A stretch of DNA of 64,000 nucleotides from the NCBI GenBank assembly GCA_963792895.1, contig CAWBYA010000009.1, forward strand, positions 25,451-89,450, written 5' to 3'. How positions within the stretch are numbered: position 1 is the stretch's first letter; the number at the start of each line of letters is the position of its first letter. Below the pieces are notes generated by a model. The model was not told the origin of the DNA, did not search any database, and saw nothing but the letters and a program-made list of their open reading frames with translations. Shown here one piece after another: positions 30,907-38,500 of this stretch. This DNA is from UBA6912 sp963792895. Its GTDB lineage: Bacteria > Actinomycetota > Acidimicrobiia > Spongiisociales > UBA5794. Made by a program: the position numbers and the translations under genes.

Positions 30907-31103
30907 GCTCATCCCCCCTCCAGGCGGGATCGTAGAGCGCGGCGATGGGAGGGGGTGAGGCAAGGCCTGCATGATCCCCGGAGGGTCACGAAGGAGCGAA
31001 TCGTCGCACCGCCCACCGAGCCGTCCGGGTGGTGCCCCCGCAGACGAGCCCGCATTGGGCCCGCCGGCTGGGGGAGCCATCCGGACCGGACGTGGTCACA
31101 CGG
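30907..31103. repeat. tRNA-linked repeat, copy A3
   Basis: Directly downstream of tRNA-Ser(CGA) on its strand. It has the hairpin at 30911-30930, the GTGAGGCAAGGC, TGCATGATCCCCGGA and TCACGAAGGAGCGAA modules in the same order as A2, and then a diverged version of the GGTGCCCC..CAGACGAGCCCGC module. Confidence 0.75.
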
Positions 31104-31192
31104 CGGAGGGAGTGGGATTCGAACCCACGGGACCCCTAATGAGGCCCAACGGTTTTCGAGACCGTCGCCTTCGTCCGCTCGGCCATCCCTCC
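31104..31192 (-). tRNA. tRNA-Ser(CGA)
   Basis: Acceptor GGAGGGA/TCCCTCC, anticodon loop CTCGAAA, long variable arm, T-loop GTTCGAATC. Confidence 0.95.
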
Positions 31193-31235
31193 AGAGCGTG
31201 CGGATTGTAGGCCTCCGCCCACCTGCGGGCTCCGC

Positions 31236-31703
31236 TCACCTGCGCTCGTTGAAGAAGGCTTCGAGCAGCTGCGCAGCCTCGTCCATGCGTACGCCGGCGA
31301 CGACCTCGCAACGATGGTTGAGCCTGGCGTCCTGCGGGATGTTGTAGAGGCTCCACACCGCACCGGCCTTGGGGTCGGAGGCCCCGTAGACGATCCGGTC
31401 GACTCGGGCCAACACGGCGGCCATCGCACACATCGCACATGGCTCGAGCGTCACCACCAGGGTGTGACCCGACAGCCGCCAGTCGCCCCGGAGCCGGGTC
31501 GACGCCGACAGCACGAGCAGCTCGGCATGGGCGGTGACATCACCGGTTTCCTCGCGCCGGTTGTGGTCCGACACCACGACGCCGCCATCGGCATCGAGCA
31601 GCACCGCACCAATAGGGACATCGCCGTGCTCGAGGGCCGCGTGCGCTTCGTCGAGGGCGAGCCCCATCGCCATATCGAACTCGCTGATCGCCTTCACCGT
31701 CAC
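31236..31703 (-). CDS. tadA: tRNA adenosine(34) deaminase
   Basis: 155 residues of the cytidine-deaminase-like fold. The zinc and proton-shuttle residues are His59 and Glu61 in HAEL and Cys89 and Cys92 in EPCAMC. TadA converts A34 of tRNA-Arg(ACG) to inosine so that it can read CGU, CGC and CGA. The matching tRNA gene is at 5973-6046. It is flanked by divergent tRNA-Ser genes, a common location for tadA in bacteria. Length is normal for the family. Confidence 0.93.
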   Translation of the reverse strand: MTVKAISEFDMAMGLALDEAHAALEHGDVPIGAVLLDADGGVVVSDHNRREETGDVTAHAELLVLSASTRLRGDWRLSGHTLVVTLEPCAMCAMAAVLARVDRIVYGASDPKAGAVWSLYNIPQDARLNHRCEVVAGVRMDEAAQLLEAFFNERR

Positions 31704-31733
31704 CCCGACCCTTCTCTACACTGTCCGACCCTA

Positions 31734-31824
31734 GGAGGGATCGCATAGTCTGGCCTAGTGCGCACGCCTGGAAAGCGTGTAGGTGGTGTAAGCCGCCTCG
31801 AGGGTTCAAATCCCTCTCCCTCCG
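31734..31824 (+). tRNA. tRNA-Ser(GGA)
   Basis: Acceptor GGAGGGA/TCCCTCC, anticodon loop CTGGAAA, long variable arm, T-loop GTTCAAATC. A GC-rich hairpin with TTCG loop lies between this gene and the next (about 31828-31875). Confidence 0.95.
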
Positions 31825-31881
31825 CCACAGACGAGTCCGTGCGGCTGCCCTTCGGGCGTCCGCAGCCCCGTCTGGAGAACC

Positions 31882-31969
31882 GGAGGGATGGCCGAGCGGA
31901 CGAAGGCAGCAGTCTTGAAAACTGCCGAGCCCCCAGCGGGTTCCGTGGGTTCGAATCCCACTCCCTCCG
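31882..31969 (+). tRNA. tRNA-Ser(TGA)
   Basis: Acceptor GGAGGGA/TCCCTCC, anticodon loop CTTGAAA, long variable arm. Its 3' end lies 37 bases from the end of a tyrosine integrase gene, marking it as a probable integration site. Confidence 0.95.
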
Positions 31970-32005
31970 CCAAGGAACGGTTGCTACGTAAGGCTTTGCG
32001 ACCGG

Positions 32006-33156
32006 TCAGCCTGGAACTCGACGACCTCGGCGTGACCTCTCGGGGCACGCCGGGGCGCGCTGGGGCGCGGGAGAATCGGCGATACGACGGTCGAGTGCGT
32101 CGGCGAGGGCATCCAGATCGTCGTCGTAGAGGTGCCCGTACAGATCGAGCGTCATAGTGGCGCTGGCATCTCCGAGCTGGCGCTGCACCGCTTTGATCGA
32201 TGCGCCCGATGAGATCATCAGGCTTGCTGCGGTGTGCCGGAGGTCATGAACGCGTAGCGAGTCGATGCCGGCCTCGTTGGTGGCAGGCAGCCACACATTG
32301 CGTCGCCACGTCGACGACCTGAGCGGGCCACCTCGCGGCGCCGTGAAAACGAGTCCCGCGGAGGGCCCGGTACCGAGGTGGATCGCTGGCTTGTCGACCA
32401 CGGTCGATGGCATGGTGACCGTCCGCGGTTCGTGGTTCTTCGGTGTGCCCCAGGAGAGGGTCGCACCGATCTCTGTTGCCGACTCGGCAACCTCGATACG
32501 TCGACGCAGCAGATCCACCCTCGAGCGTCGCAGTGCTACCAGCTCTCCCCAGCGCAACCCGACGTAGGCGAGGATCTCCACGACGAGACCACCTGGGTGC
32601 TGTCGGGCCTCGGCGGCGGCTGAGAGGACCGCGACGTCGTCGACGTCGAGGAAACGTTGGGGCGGCCACGCACCGGCGGTGTACTCACCCGGTCGGCAGG
32701 ATTGCGCAGCAGTAGCCCGTCCACCGCGGCCATCTGCAGGCACTGTGACAGGCGGCCCTTTGCGGCTCGGATTCGTGACGGTGACAGACCCTCGTCGATC
32801 ATCGACGCAGTCCACTCTCGGATCGTTGCCGGAGTGATCCGGTTGATCGAGATGGCGCCGAACACCGGCAGGATGCGGGAGCGCAGCAGCGATTCGTACT
32901 CGGCTCGTGTCGTCTCTTTGAGCGACAGCGTGGCCAACCACTTGTCCGACCACTCCGACAGCGGCACGTTTCCGGCGGCGGGATCAGTCCATTCACCGCG
33001 AGCGATGCGGACGAGTTGGGCGTCGAGCCATCGGCTGGCGTCGAGCTTGCGGTCGAAGCTCCTCGACCGGACGCGCCCGTCGAGACCACGGTACCGCGCC
33101 CGCCACCGGCGGCCGGTTCGTCCTCGACGGTCCTCGATCCATCCGGAGCGGCTCAT
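32006..33156 (-). pseudogene. Tyrosine recombinase (phage-type integrase), frameshifted
   Basis: ATG 33156 opens an N-terminal DNA-binding part (AP2-like WRARYRGLDGRVRSRSF, then a SAM-like core-binding domain to about residue 160). Catalytic homology continues in another frame: LRWGELVALR with the first Arg, HDLRHTAASLM with His and second Arg, and LYGHLYDDD with the Tyr nucleophile. The switch point is a run of four G at 32658-32661; five would restore one 383-residue protein. The gene ends beside tRNA-Ser(TGA), its likely target. The ATG overlaps the excisionase stop. Confidence 0.85.
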
Positions 33157-33407
33157 CCTGCGTTCTCCACTTCCGGGCGGCTTTCGCTCCCAGCCGGTCC
33201 CAGGGATGACGGTGAAGGTTCTCTCGGGCGGCTGCTCAGCCAGTCCTCGACATCACTGAGGCGGTACCGGACGTAGCGGCCGATTCGGAAGCCCGGGGGG
33301 CCCGTCCGGTGGTAGCGCCAGGCGTAGACCGTGGCCACGGGCACATCGAGGTACTCGGCGAGTTCGTCTGTAGAGAGCAGCGGCTTCATCCCTTCCGTTG
33401 TACCCAT
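33153..33407 (-). CDS. Excisionase-like helix-turn-helix protein
   Basis: 84 residues with a MerR/AlpA-type winged helix (LLSTDELAEYLDVPVATVYAW, then GRYVRYRLSDVEDWL). Such proteins direct excision by the adjacent integrase. A strong AAGGAGG lies eight bases before ATG 33407, and the stop overlaps the integrase start (ATGA), so the two are translated together. Confidence 0.85.
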   Translation of the reverse strand: MGTTEGMKPLLSTDELAEYLDVPVATVYAWRYHRTGPPGFRIGRYVRYRLSDVEDWLSSRPREPSPSSLGPAGSESRPEVENAG

Positions 33408-33689
33408 CGCCCTCCTCCTTGCGGCTTCCGAGACCGGAGGTCACGAGTCCGTTCCGCGACGTCGCAACGATCGACTAGCCGGCCCGTCCTTCTGTGACCC
33501 TTTCCCACCTAAGGGGCGGGCCGTGCAGCGCGACGCGACACGAGTGTGCGCAAAACCGCCGAGACATCCGACTCGTCCGTGAGACAACCCGACCGACCAC
33601 GACTCGGCGTCGACCCTCGATGTCTCGCCCACGTTCTCACCCAGGCAGCCGGCTCCCCGCCGATGGTCCCTATCGGCGTGGCTGATGGG
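33408..33689. other. Intergenic within the decayed element
   Basis: No supported gene. It should hold the promoter of the excisionase-integrase operon; no clear boxes recognised. Confidence 0.4.
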
Positions 33690-34356
33690 TCAGCGTTCGA
33701 GGGATGGTCCCGGTGGTGGCGGTTCGAGATCCCGGTGCCGCGCGGATAGTCCCGTGGCCCAGCGGCGAACACGAGCAACCAGATCGTGGTACCCGGCGTC
33801 GTCCATGGCGAACTCAGCCGGAGGCAGGCGTTCGATCCGACCAAGCATGCCGGCGAGGACGAGACGATCGAACCCCGGGTCCTTCTCGGCGGCCAGTTCA
33901 CACAGGCAGTCGAGGCCGTAGCGCTCGATCAGGGCGTCGACATCCACGAAGTCTCGAGCGGCGGCGCGCCCGAACAAGGCGAGCAGCTTGTCACCGGCAA
34001 CCTCGTCGACGGCGAGCACCGGGCCTTCCTCGGTGACCTCGAAAGGAAACCTCCTTGCATCCCACGCAACATCCACCAAGGTCTCCTCGCCACCGCCCGT
34101 CACGATTCAGCCGGGCGAAACCGTCGGCCACCTGCACTCTGCGAACCTCGAGCCCGTCGGCAGCGAGAGCACTCTCGATCTCGGGTACCAACTCGTTGAC
34201 GGTGGCCGCGCTGGTCGCAAAGAAGTCCAGATCCTGAGTCGGTGGAGAAACGACTCCCCACACGATGAGCGCAGCGCCACCGGCCAACGCCAGATCGCCA
34301 CCCTCGGGCAGGTGGGACAGCGTCCGGCGGATCCGCTCCTGGAGGCGGGTCAGCAT
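33690..34356 (-). pseudogene. AbiEii-like nucleotidyltransferase toxin, frameshifted
   Basis: ATG 34356 reads a nucleotidyltransferase start: GDLALAGGAALIVWGV, then TQDLDFFAT, in which the Asp pair of the DLD motif binds metal. Homology continues in a second frame with DEVAGDKLLALFGRAAARDFVDVDAL and a C-terminal helical domain ending at 33690. One surplus base near 34105 separates them. The family includes type IV toxins that nucleotidylate tRNA or other targets. The start overlaps the upstream small gene by seven bases, the usual antitoxin-toxin order. Probably inactive as deposited. Confidence 0.75.
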
Positions 34357-34691
34357 CCCGTGGAGAGGAGACCACGGTCACAGAGCCAGGTCTCCCAGGC
34401 GGTGCGCACCCGCGGCGACAACACAAGGACATCCCAAAGCTCGACGAGCTGCCCGACGTCGATGAAGAAGCGGACGTCGGCCTCGGTGCCCTCGGTGAGG
34501 ACCTGCTCGTAGACGCTGATCCGGTCTCGTCTATCCGCCATGTCGTAGATCACCGGCGGGTCGCTCCATCGTACGTTGAGCGGCAGCTCGATGCGCCCGG
34601 TCGCCTTCGGCACCGTCGGGTCTGCGACGTCGTCGGGTATGGCGACCGGTCGGGTCGCCGGCCCGATCTGTGAGCTGCGTCTCGTGGCCAC
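34350..34691 (-). CDS. Small partner (antitoxin-like) of the AbiEii-like toxin
   Basis: 113 residues. The conserved-looking core is RIELPLNVRWSDPPVIYDMA, then DRISVYEQVLTEGTEADVRFFI, and ends in an amphipathic helix. Proteins of this type lie directly upstream of AbiEii-like genes in many actinobacteria, which supports an antitoxin or regulator role; no DNA-binding motif is obvious. GTG 34691 is chosen because homology starts near there; the start is uncertain. Confidence 0.6.
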   Translation of the reverse strand: MATRRSSQIGPATRPVAIPDDVADPTVPKATGRIELPLNVRWSDPPVIYDMADRRDRISVYEQVLTEGTEADVRFFIDVGQLVELWDVLVLSPRVRTAWETWLCDRGLLSTGC

Positions 34692-34796
34692 TCCGAGAGT
34701 GTACGACGCCGCCCACCGTCTGCCACCTCTCCGGCAACGCTGCGCCGCGAGGAACGGGCGGGACTTCCGTGCTGAGACCACTCAACATCTCTCATC

Positions 34797-34856
34797 ACTA
34801 CGCAACATTTAGCAGTATATAACCGTGTATAATAGGTTCCTATGTGATACCCTTGG
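34797..34856. other. AT-rich stretch with a consensus -10 box
   Basis: A sharp drop in GC in an otherwise GC-rich window. TATAAT at 34828-34833 is a perfect -10 on the plus strand but faces only the degenerate relaxase region. On the minus strand, TATACT-like sequence could serve the toxin-antitoxin pair. It probably marks the promoter and a foreign-origin junction. Confidence 0.5.
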
Positions 34857-34978
34857 TGAATAGGCCTCTGTCACGAGGGATTCACCGTGACCCCCACACT
34901 CCACTTCCAGTCCCCGGGCACGCATCGGAAGGACAGACGGGTGCACACCTGCGGTTGGGAACCGAGGGGGACTGTGCG

Positions 34979-35180
34979 GTGACGGTGCGGGTGACGACGC
35001 TCAAGCACGCTGCGGCGGGTCGGTATCACGCGGAGGGGTTGGGGTCGTACTACCTCGATGGTGGGGAACCGCCGGGGCGGTGGTTCGGGCGCGGCGCCAC
35101 TGCGCTGGGCCTCCAGGGGGAGTTGGAGGCGGAGGGGTTTCTGGCGGTGATGGCCGGCAAGGCCCCAGTCACAAGGCATC
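34979..35180 (+). pseudogene. TrwC/MobF relaxase N-terminal fragment
   Basis: From GTG 34979 about 65 residues match the start of TrwC-type conjugative relaxases: LKHAAAGRYHAEGLGSYYLD, then WFGRGATALGL and GFLAVMAGKAP. The catalytic Tyr region and three-His motif are absent, because the reading continues into unrelated sequence. It is a truncated remnant of a conjugative element. Confidence 0.65.
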
Positions 35181-35186
35181 GGCTCG

Positions 35187-35710
35187 GTCGCCGCTTTGGG
35201 GCTCGGGGCCACGGTGGTGACGGCGCAGGCGGCGGTTGTCTTGGTCGGCAGACGCATCGCGGCACCTCCTCCGGACACACCGCTGGTCTCGGACGGGAAC
35301 GCCGTGGATAGCGCCCGGCCATGGTGACCTGGGTGATTCTCGGTGCCGGCGTGGGCGGGGCGATTGCGGCGACCTGGTGGGCTCTACAACGCGGCCTTCC
35401 GCGGACCCTCGCCCACCGGCCCCGACTCGCTTCATTCGTTGGACGCCGACTCGATGCGACCCGGGCTGCGCAGTGGCATTCGGGGGCCGGATCATGAAGT
35501 TCGGCGAACCCCGTGACGAAGTAGCTGTCGCGACGCCCACCGTTGCGACGGTCGAGAAAGGAACTCTCTATCAGCCGACGGTGATGCACGTGAAAGCCGT
35601 GCTCATCGACGGTGCGATCGCATGCGTCGGGTCGGTGAATCTCAACCGGCGCTCCGTCGAGTAGGACGAGGAACTCGCCGTACTCGCTGCTGCGGCGCAC
35701 GGCCCGTTTC
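35187..35710 (+). pseudogene. Phospholipase D/cardiolipin synthase-like remnant
   Basis: The last part (35505-35664) encodes an HKD motif, MHVKAVLIDGAIACVGSVNLNRRS read in two pieces as HVKAVLID and GSVNLNRRSVE. A TAG stop at 35662 follows, after which the same frame continues with family-like DEELAVL. Upstream pieces in other frames (LVGRRIAAPPPDTPLVSDGN at about 35240-35300) look like the N-terminal part of the same family. The first HKD motif is missing. Decayed by deletions, frameshift and a nonsense codon. Confidence 0.6.
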
Positions 35711-35917
35711 ATACTTCGGCCCCTGGGCCGCGAGTCCTGAACTCCCTTTGCTCGTTGTCGCCGAGGTGGCTCTGCTCCACGGCCCGTTTCACTGCTTCTC
35801 CGCTGCTTCGCCGGCCGCCTTGTGATGTTCGAATACCCACGAGTCGAGGTTTGAGCGAGGCGGGCGAGGGGTAGGTGAACGGGGACAACGTCGCAACTAC
35901 ACAGGAGGACGCAGGAA
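35711..35917. other. Intergenic, right end of degenerate region
   Basis: Contains the imperfectly repeated phrase CACGGCCCGTTTCA (35698 and 35779). No gene seen. The ribosome-binding site of the next gene (ACAGGAGG) is at its end. Confidence 0.4.
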
Positions 35918-36178
35918 ATGGGCATCATCATCTGGCTTCTCGTCGGACTCGCCGCAGGCTTCATTGCTCGATTCCTCGTCCCTGGACCGGACCCGATGGG
36001 GATTGCGGGCACCCTCGTGCTCGGCCTCGTCGGCTCGCTGGTCGGGGGCGTGCTCGCCAACCTCGTCTTCGAGGGTGACATCAGCCTCGCCACGTCCGGT
36101 CTCCTCGGGTCCATCGTCGGAGCCGTAGTCGCTCTGTTCGTCTACCGGGCGACCCGGCACCGAGTGGCTACGGCCTGA
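35918..36178 (+). CDS. GlsB/YeaQ/YmgE-family stress membrane protein
   Basis: 86 residues, three predicted helices with the family glycine pattern (IIIWLLVGLAAGFIARFLVPG, read in part, then GIAGTLVLGLVGSLVGG and GLLGSIVGAVVALFVY). Family members are small inner-membrane proteins induced by stress, earlier called transglycosylase-associated. ATG follows AGGAGG by nine bases. A strong terminator follows, so it is monocistronic. Confidence 0.88.
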   Translation: MGIIIWLLVGLAAGFIARFLVPGPDPMGIAGTLVLGLVGSLVGGVLANLVFEGDISLATSGLLGSIVGAVVALFVYRATRHRVATA

Positions 36179-36208
36179 CGCACTCCTTTCGGTAAGCACC
36201 GTATCGGA

Positions 36209-36245
36209 CGACGGGGGACCGGCTCCAGATTCCGGTCCCCCGTCG
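36209..36245 (+). terminator. Hairpin terminator
   Basis: 14-bp perfect stem CGACGGGGGACCGG/CCGGTCCCCCGTCG with a 9-base loop, 30 bases after the GlsB-like gene. Confidence 0.8.
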
Positions 36246-36410
36246 CGTACCGAGTACTACTCGACAGAGTTGAAGTCATCGAGTCTTCGGCCGGCAGGCG
36301 CATGTCGGAACCCCGATCTCTCTGCCCCGTAGCTGGCGCACGCCCTACACATCCTTTCAGCCCGGTATGGCCCGGAAGGCCACCCCCCGCCCAGTGACGG
36401 TTCGAGCATC

Positions 36411-36439
36411 TTGGCGACAACGCTTTATTACATTACTTT
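36411..36439 (+). promoter_or_regulatory. Likely promoter giving a leaderless mRNA
   Basis: TTGGCG (-35) at 36411-36416, 17-base spacer, TACTTT (-10) at 36434-36439, then ATG at 36447. Transcription would start at the start codon. The local sequence is AT-rich for this genome. Confidence 0.55.
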
Positions 36440-36446
36440 GCCGTGT

Positions 36447-38279
36447 ATGACCGTATATCGCGCTGATCCCGAGTGTCTCGAATGCCTTGCCGACACTCTC
36501 GACCAAGGTGCGGTCGAGATCGCAACGCCGGCTGCCGCGGGGCGGAACGTGCTGGATGCGTTTGGGTACGGTCTTGCGGCATCCGCCATTGGTGCGGACT
36601 CCTTCGCGTCGGCTGCCTGGGCCGGCATGTGGGCCGAGTCCTTGCGCACGAGGGCTGCCCTCCTCGACAACACCGCACCGGTTCCGATCACCCAAGGGAT
36701 CGCTGCCGCTCTCCACAGCGTCGTGGCGCGGGCCTACGCCGTGTTCATCACGACACCCGGGGCGAGCGGCAAGGACAAGGCCATCGGGGGATCGCTCGCC
36801 ATACGTTTGCTCGACGCGCTCGAAGACCAGCGGCTCGACGATGTACTGGCGATTCTCGAACAACTCGACGATACGGACGAGACCAACCTCGTGGCGTTCA
36901 TCGAGCGGCTGGGCGTCGACGTGATCGGGCTGCTCCCCCAACTCCTCGTCGACGCCGGTGTGTACGGCACAGAGCTCGCCACCTACCTCGCCCCGGTGGG
37001 CGCGGCGCTCGGTGTCGCCAGCCGAGCGCACGACGGGATGGCGCTCTCATTCACGGGCGCTGAGATGATGGACGGCCACGAAGGCAGTTCGGTCAGCCCG
37101 GCTGCGTACTTCGACTTCGGAGTGTTCTCGCCCGAGTTCCTCTTCTCTGCGATGGAAAGGGTGCTCGCCGGTTTCGGGGAGTCGGAGCTGCCGATGTGGG
37201 GACCTGAGTACTTCCTCCCCGACGGAACCACGGCGAGCCCCGACCCCAGGCTTCCGCTGCTACGCGCCGTGCTTGCCATGGACGTCCCGACCCAGCGGGC
37301 CTTCTTGGCGTTCGCTGCAGACCAAGGAGGCATGCCGAGCCTGATCGCCCCTGCCACCAGGTGGGGCGACGGCGGAGATGGGGTCGGTGCGCTGCTCCGC
37401 TCCCTCGTTGGCACACCAGACGACTCGAGCTGGGTGATCACCACGGTGATGAGCGCGGCCGCGGCGGCTGGGCGGCTCGAATCGAGCATCGCAGTCGGGG
37501 CTGCGACGATGATCGCTCCCCATCTCCCGTCGCTCGTGCTGTCCACGATGTTCGGCGAGGAAGGCGTGACGCTCGACCACACCGCGCTTCGCGCGCCGCT
37601 CGAGGCGGTGCCGGATGCACAGGGCGTCGTTCGGCAGTTCTTCGGCGTGGTCATGGCAGACGGCGAGGCGCGCGCAGTCATCAACGCGGCGTTCGCAGCG
37701 CTGCTTGCCGCGAGCGTGGCTGCCCACCTCGACCCGGCAGACACCGACTCGCTCGCACCCCTCGCCGACGACTTCGGGGTGCTGTGGAAGTTGGTGTATG
37801 GAGCCTCGCTCCAGGTGGACCTCGAGGACGCCCGTCGACAGGATGGCGCTGTGTCCATCGTGGGCGATACCGCAAATCTGGCGGTCAGCTACCTCTTGTC
37901 CGGCGGCGGCGCCTCGATAGCGGCCGCAGGGTTCAGCACCTGGATCGCCGATGCCGTCGGCGCCGCCGGGCTCGCCAAAGCCCCCATCATGGCGATGATG
38001 GGGGGCACCGACGACACCGAGCAGGTGTTGCTCGACGGCTATGCGGGGATTGAGGCTGCAGAGCTCGCAGCGGCTGCAGTCCTCGCCGCCGAGCTCGGCC
38101 GGCGATCGGTGATCGAGCTCCCGGCGGCGCTGCTCGACGACGCCGGGTCACCGCGGCTGGAGAGCGCGGCCGACGTTGCGCTCTTGATGAATGCCTTCTC
38201 GGCAGCGGGCATCGACCCGACGGCGTGGTTCAACGACGTGATGGCGATCTTCGCCTACGGCATCCCGACTCCCCGGTGA
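36447..38279 (+). CDS. Large Ala-rich helical protein, function unknown
   Basis: 610 residues. ATG 36447 is preferred over 36411 because a promoter occupies the upstream codons. The first 100 residues are helical and resemble the start of WXG100/ESX-associated proteins (LADTLDQGAVEI, DAFGYGLAASAIG, AGMWAESLRTRAALLD). A central segment has FDFGVFSPEFLFSAMERVL and FLPDGTTASPDPRLPLLRAVLAMD. The rest is a series of Ala-rich amphipathic helices. No signal peptide, no catalytic motif. It could be a large secreted ESX-type effector or scaffold, as with some large Streptomyces proteins of unknown function, but no ESX gene lies nearby. Single gene bounded by hairpins on both sides. Confidence 0.6.
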   Translation: MTVYRADPECLECLADTLDQGAVEIATPAAAGRNVLDAFGYGLAASAIGADSFASAAWAGMWAESLRTRAALLDNTAPVPITQGIAAALHSVVARAYAVFITTPGASGKDKAIGGSLAIRLLDALEDQRLDDVLAILEQLDDTDETNLVAFIERLGVDVIGLLPQLLVDAGVYGTELATYLAPVGAALGVASRAHDGMALSFTGAEMMDGHEGSSVSPAAYFDFGVFSPEFLFSAMERVLAGFGESELPMWGPEYFLPDGTTASPDPRLPLLRAVLAMDVPTQRAFLAFAADQGGMPSLIAPATRWGDGGDGVGALLRSLVGTPDDSSWVITTVMSAAAAAGRLESSIAVGAATMIAPHLPSLVLSTMFGEEGVTLDHTALRAPLEAVPDAQGVVRQFFGVVMADGEARAVINAAFAALLAASVAAHLDPADTDSLAPLADDFGVLWKLVYGASLQVDLEDARRQDGAVSIVGDTANLAVSYLLSGGGASIAAAGFSTWIADAVGAAGLAKAPIMAMMGGTDDTEQVLLDGYAGIEAAELAAAAVLAAELGRRSVIELPAALLDDAGSPRLESAADVALLMNAFSAAGIDPTAWFNDVMAIFAYGIPTPR

Positions 38280-38442
38280 TGATGCCCGTGGGTCTCGGAC
38301 CCTGGGGGTGCCGGCGCCGCCGCAACCCGAGCCGGGCGCAGCGGAGGATCCCGGTGGCGACCTGCATCGTCACCTCGACACCTTCGGGGTGGGCTGCCGG
38401 CGAGCTCGCCACGTCCAGAACGACTTGGCCCGCAACCGGAAC

Positions 38443-38476
38443 AAGGGGCCCGGTCGTGGCACGACCCGGGCCCCTT
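38443..38476. terminator. Hairpin between convergent genes
   Basis: AAGGGGCCCGGTCG pairs with CGACCCGGGCCCCTT with one bulge, between the 36447 gene (plus) and the subtilase gene (minus). Confidence 0.75.
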
Positions 38477-38500
38477 GCCGTCCATCAGTCTCTCAGTTGG

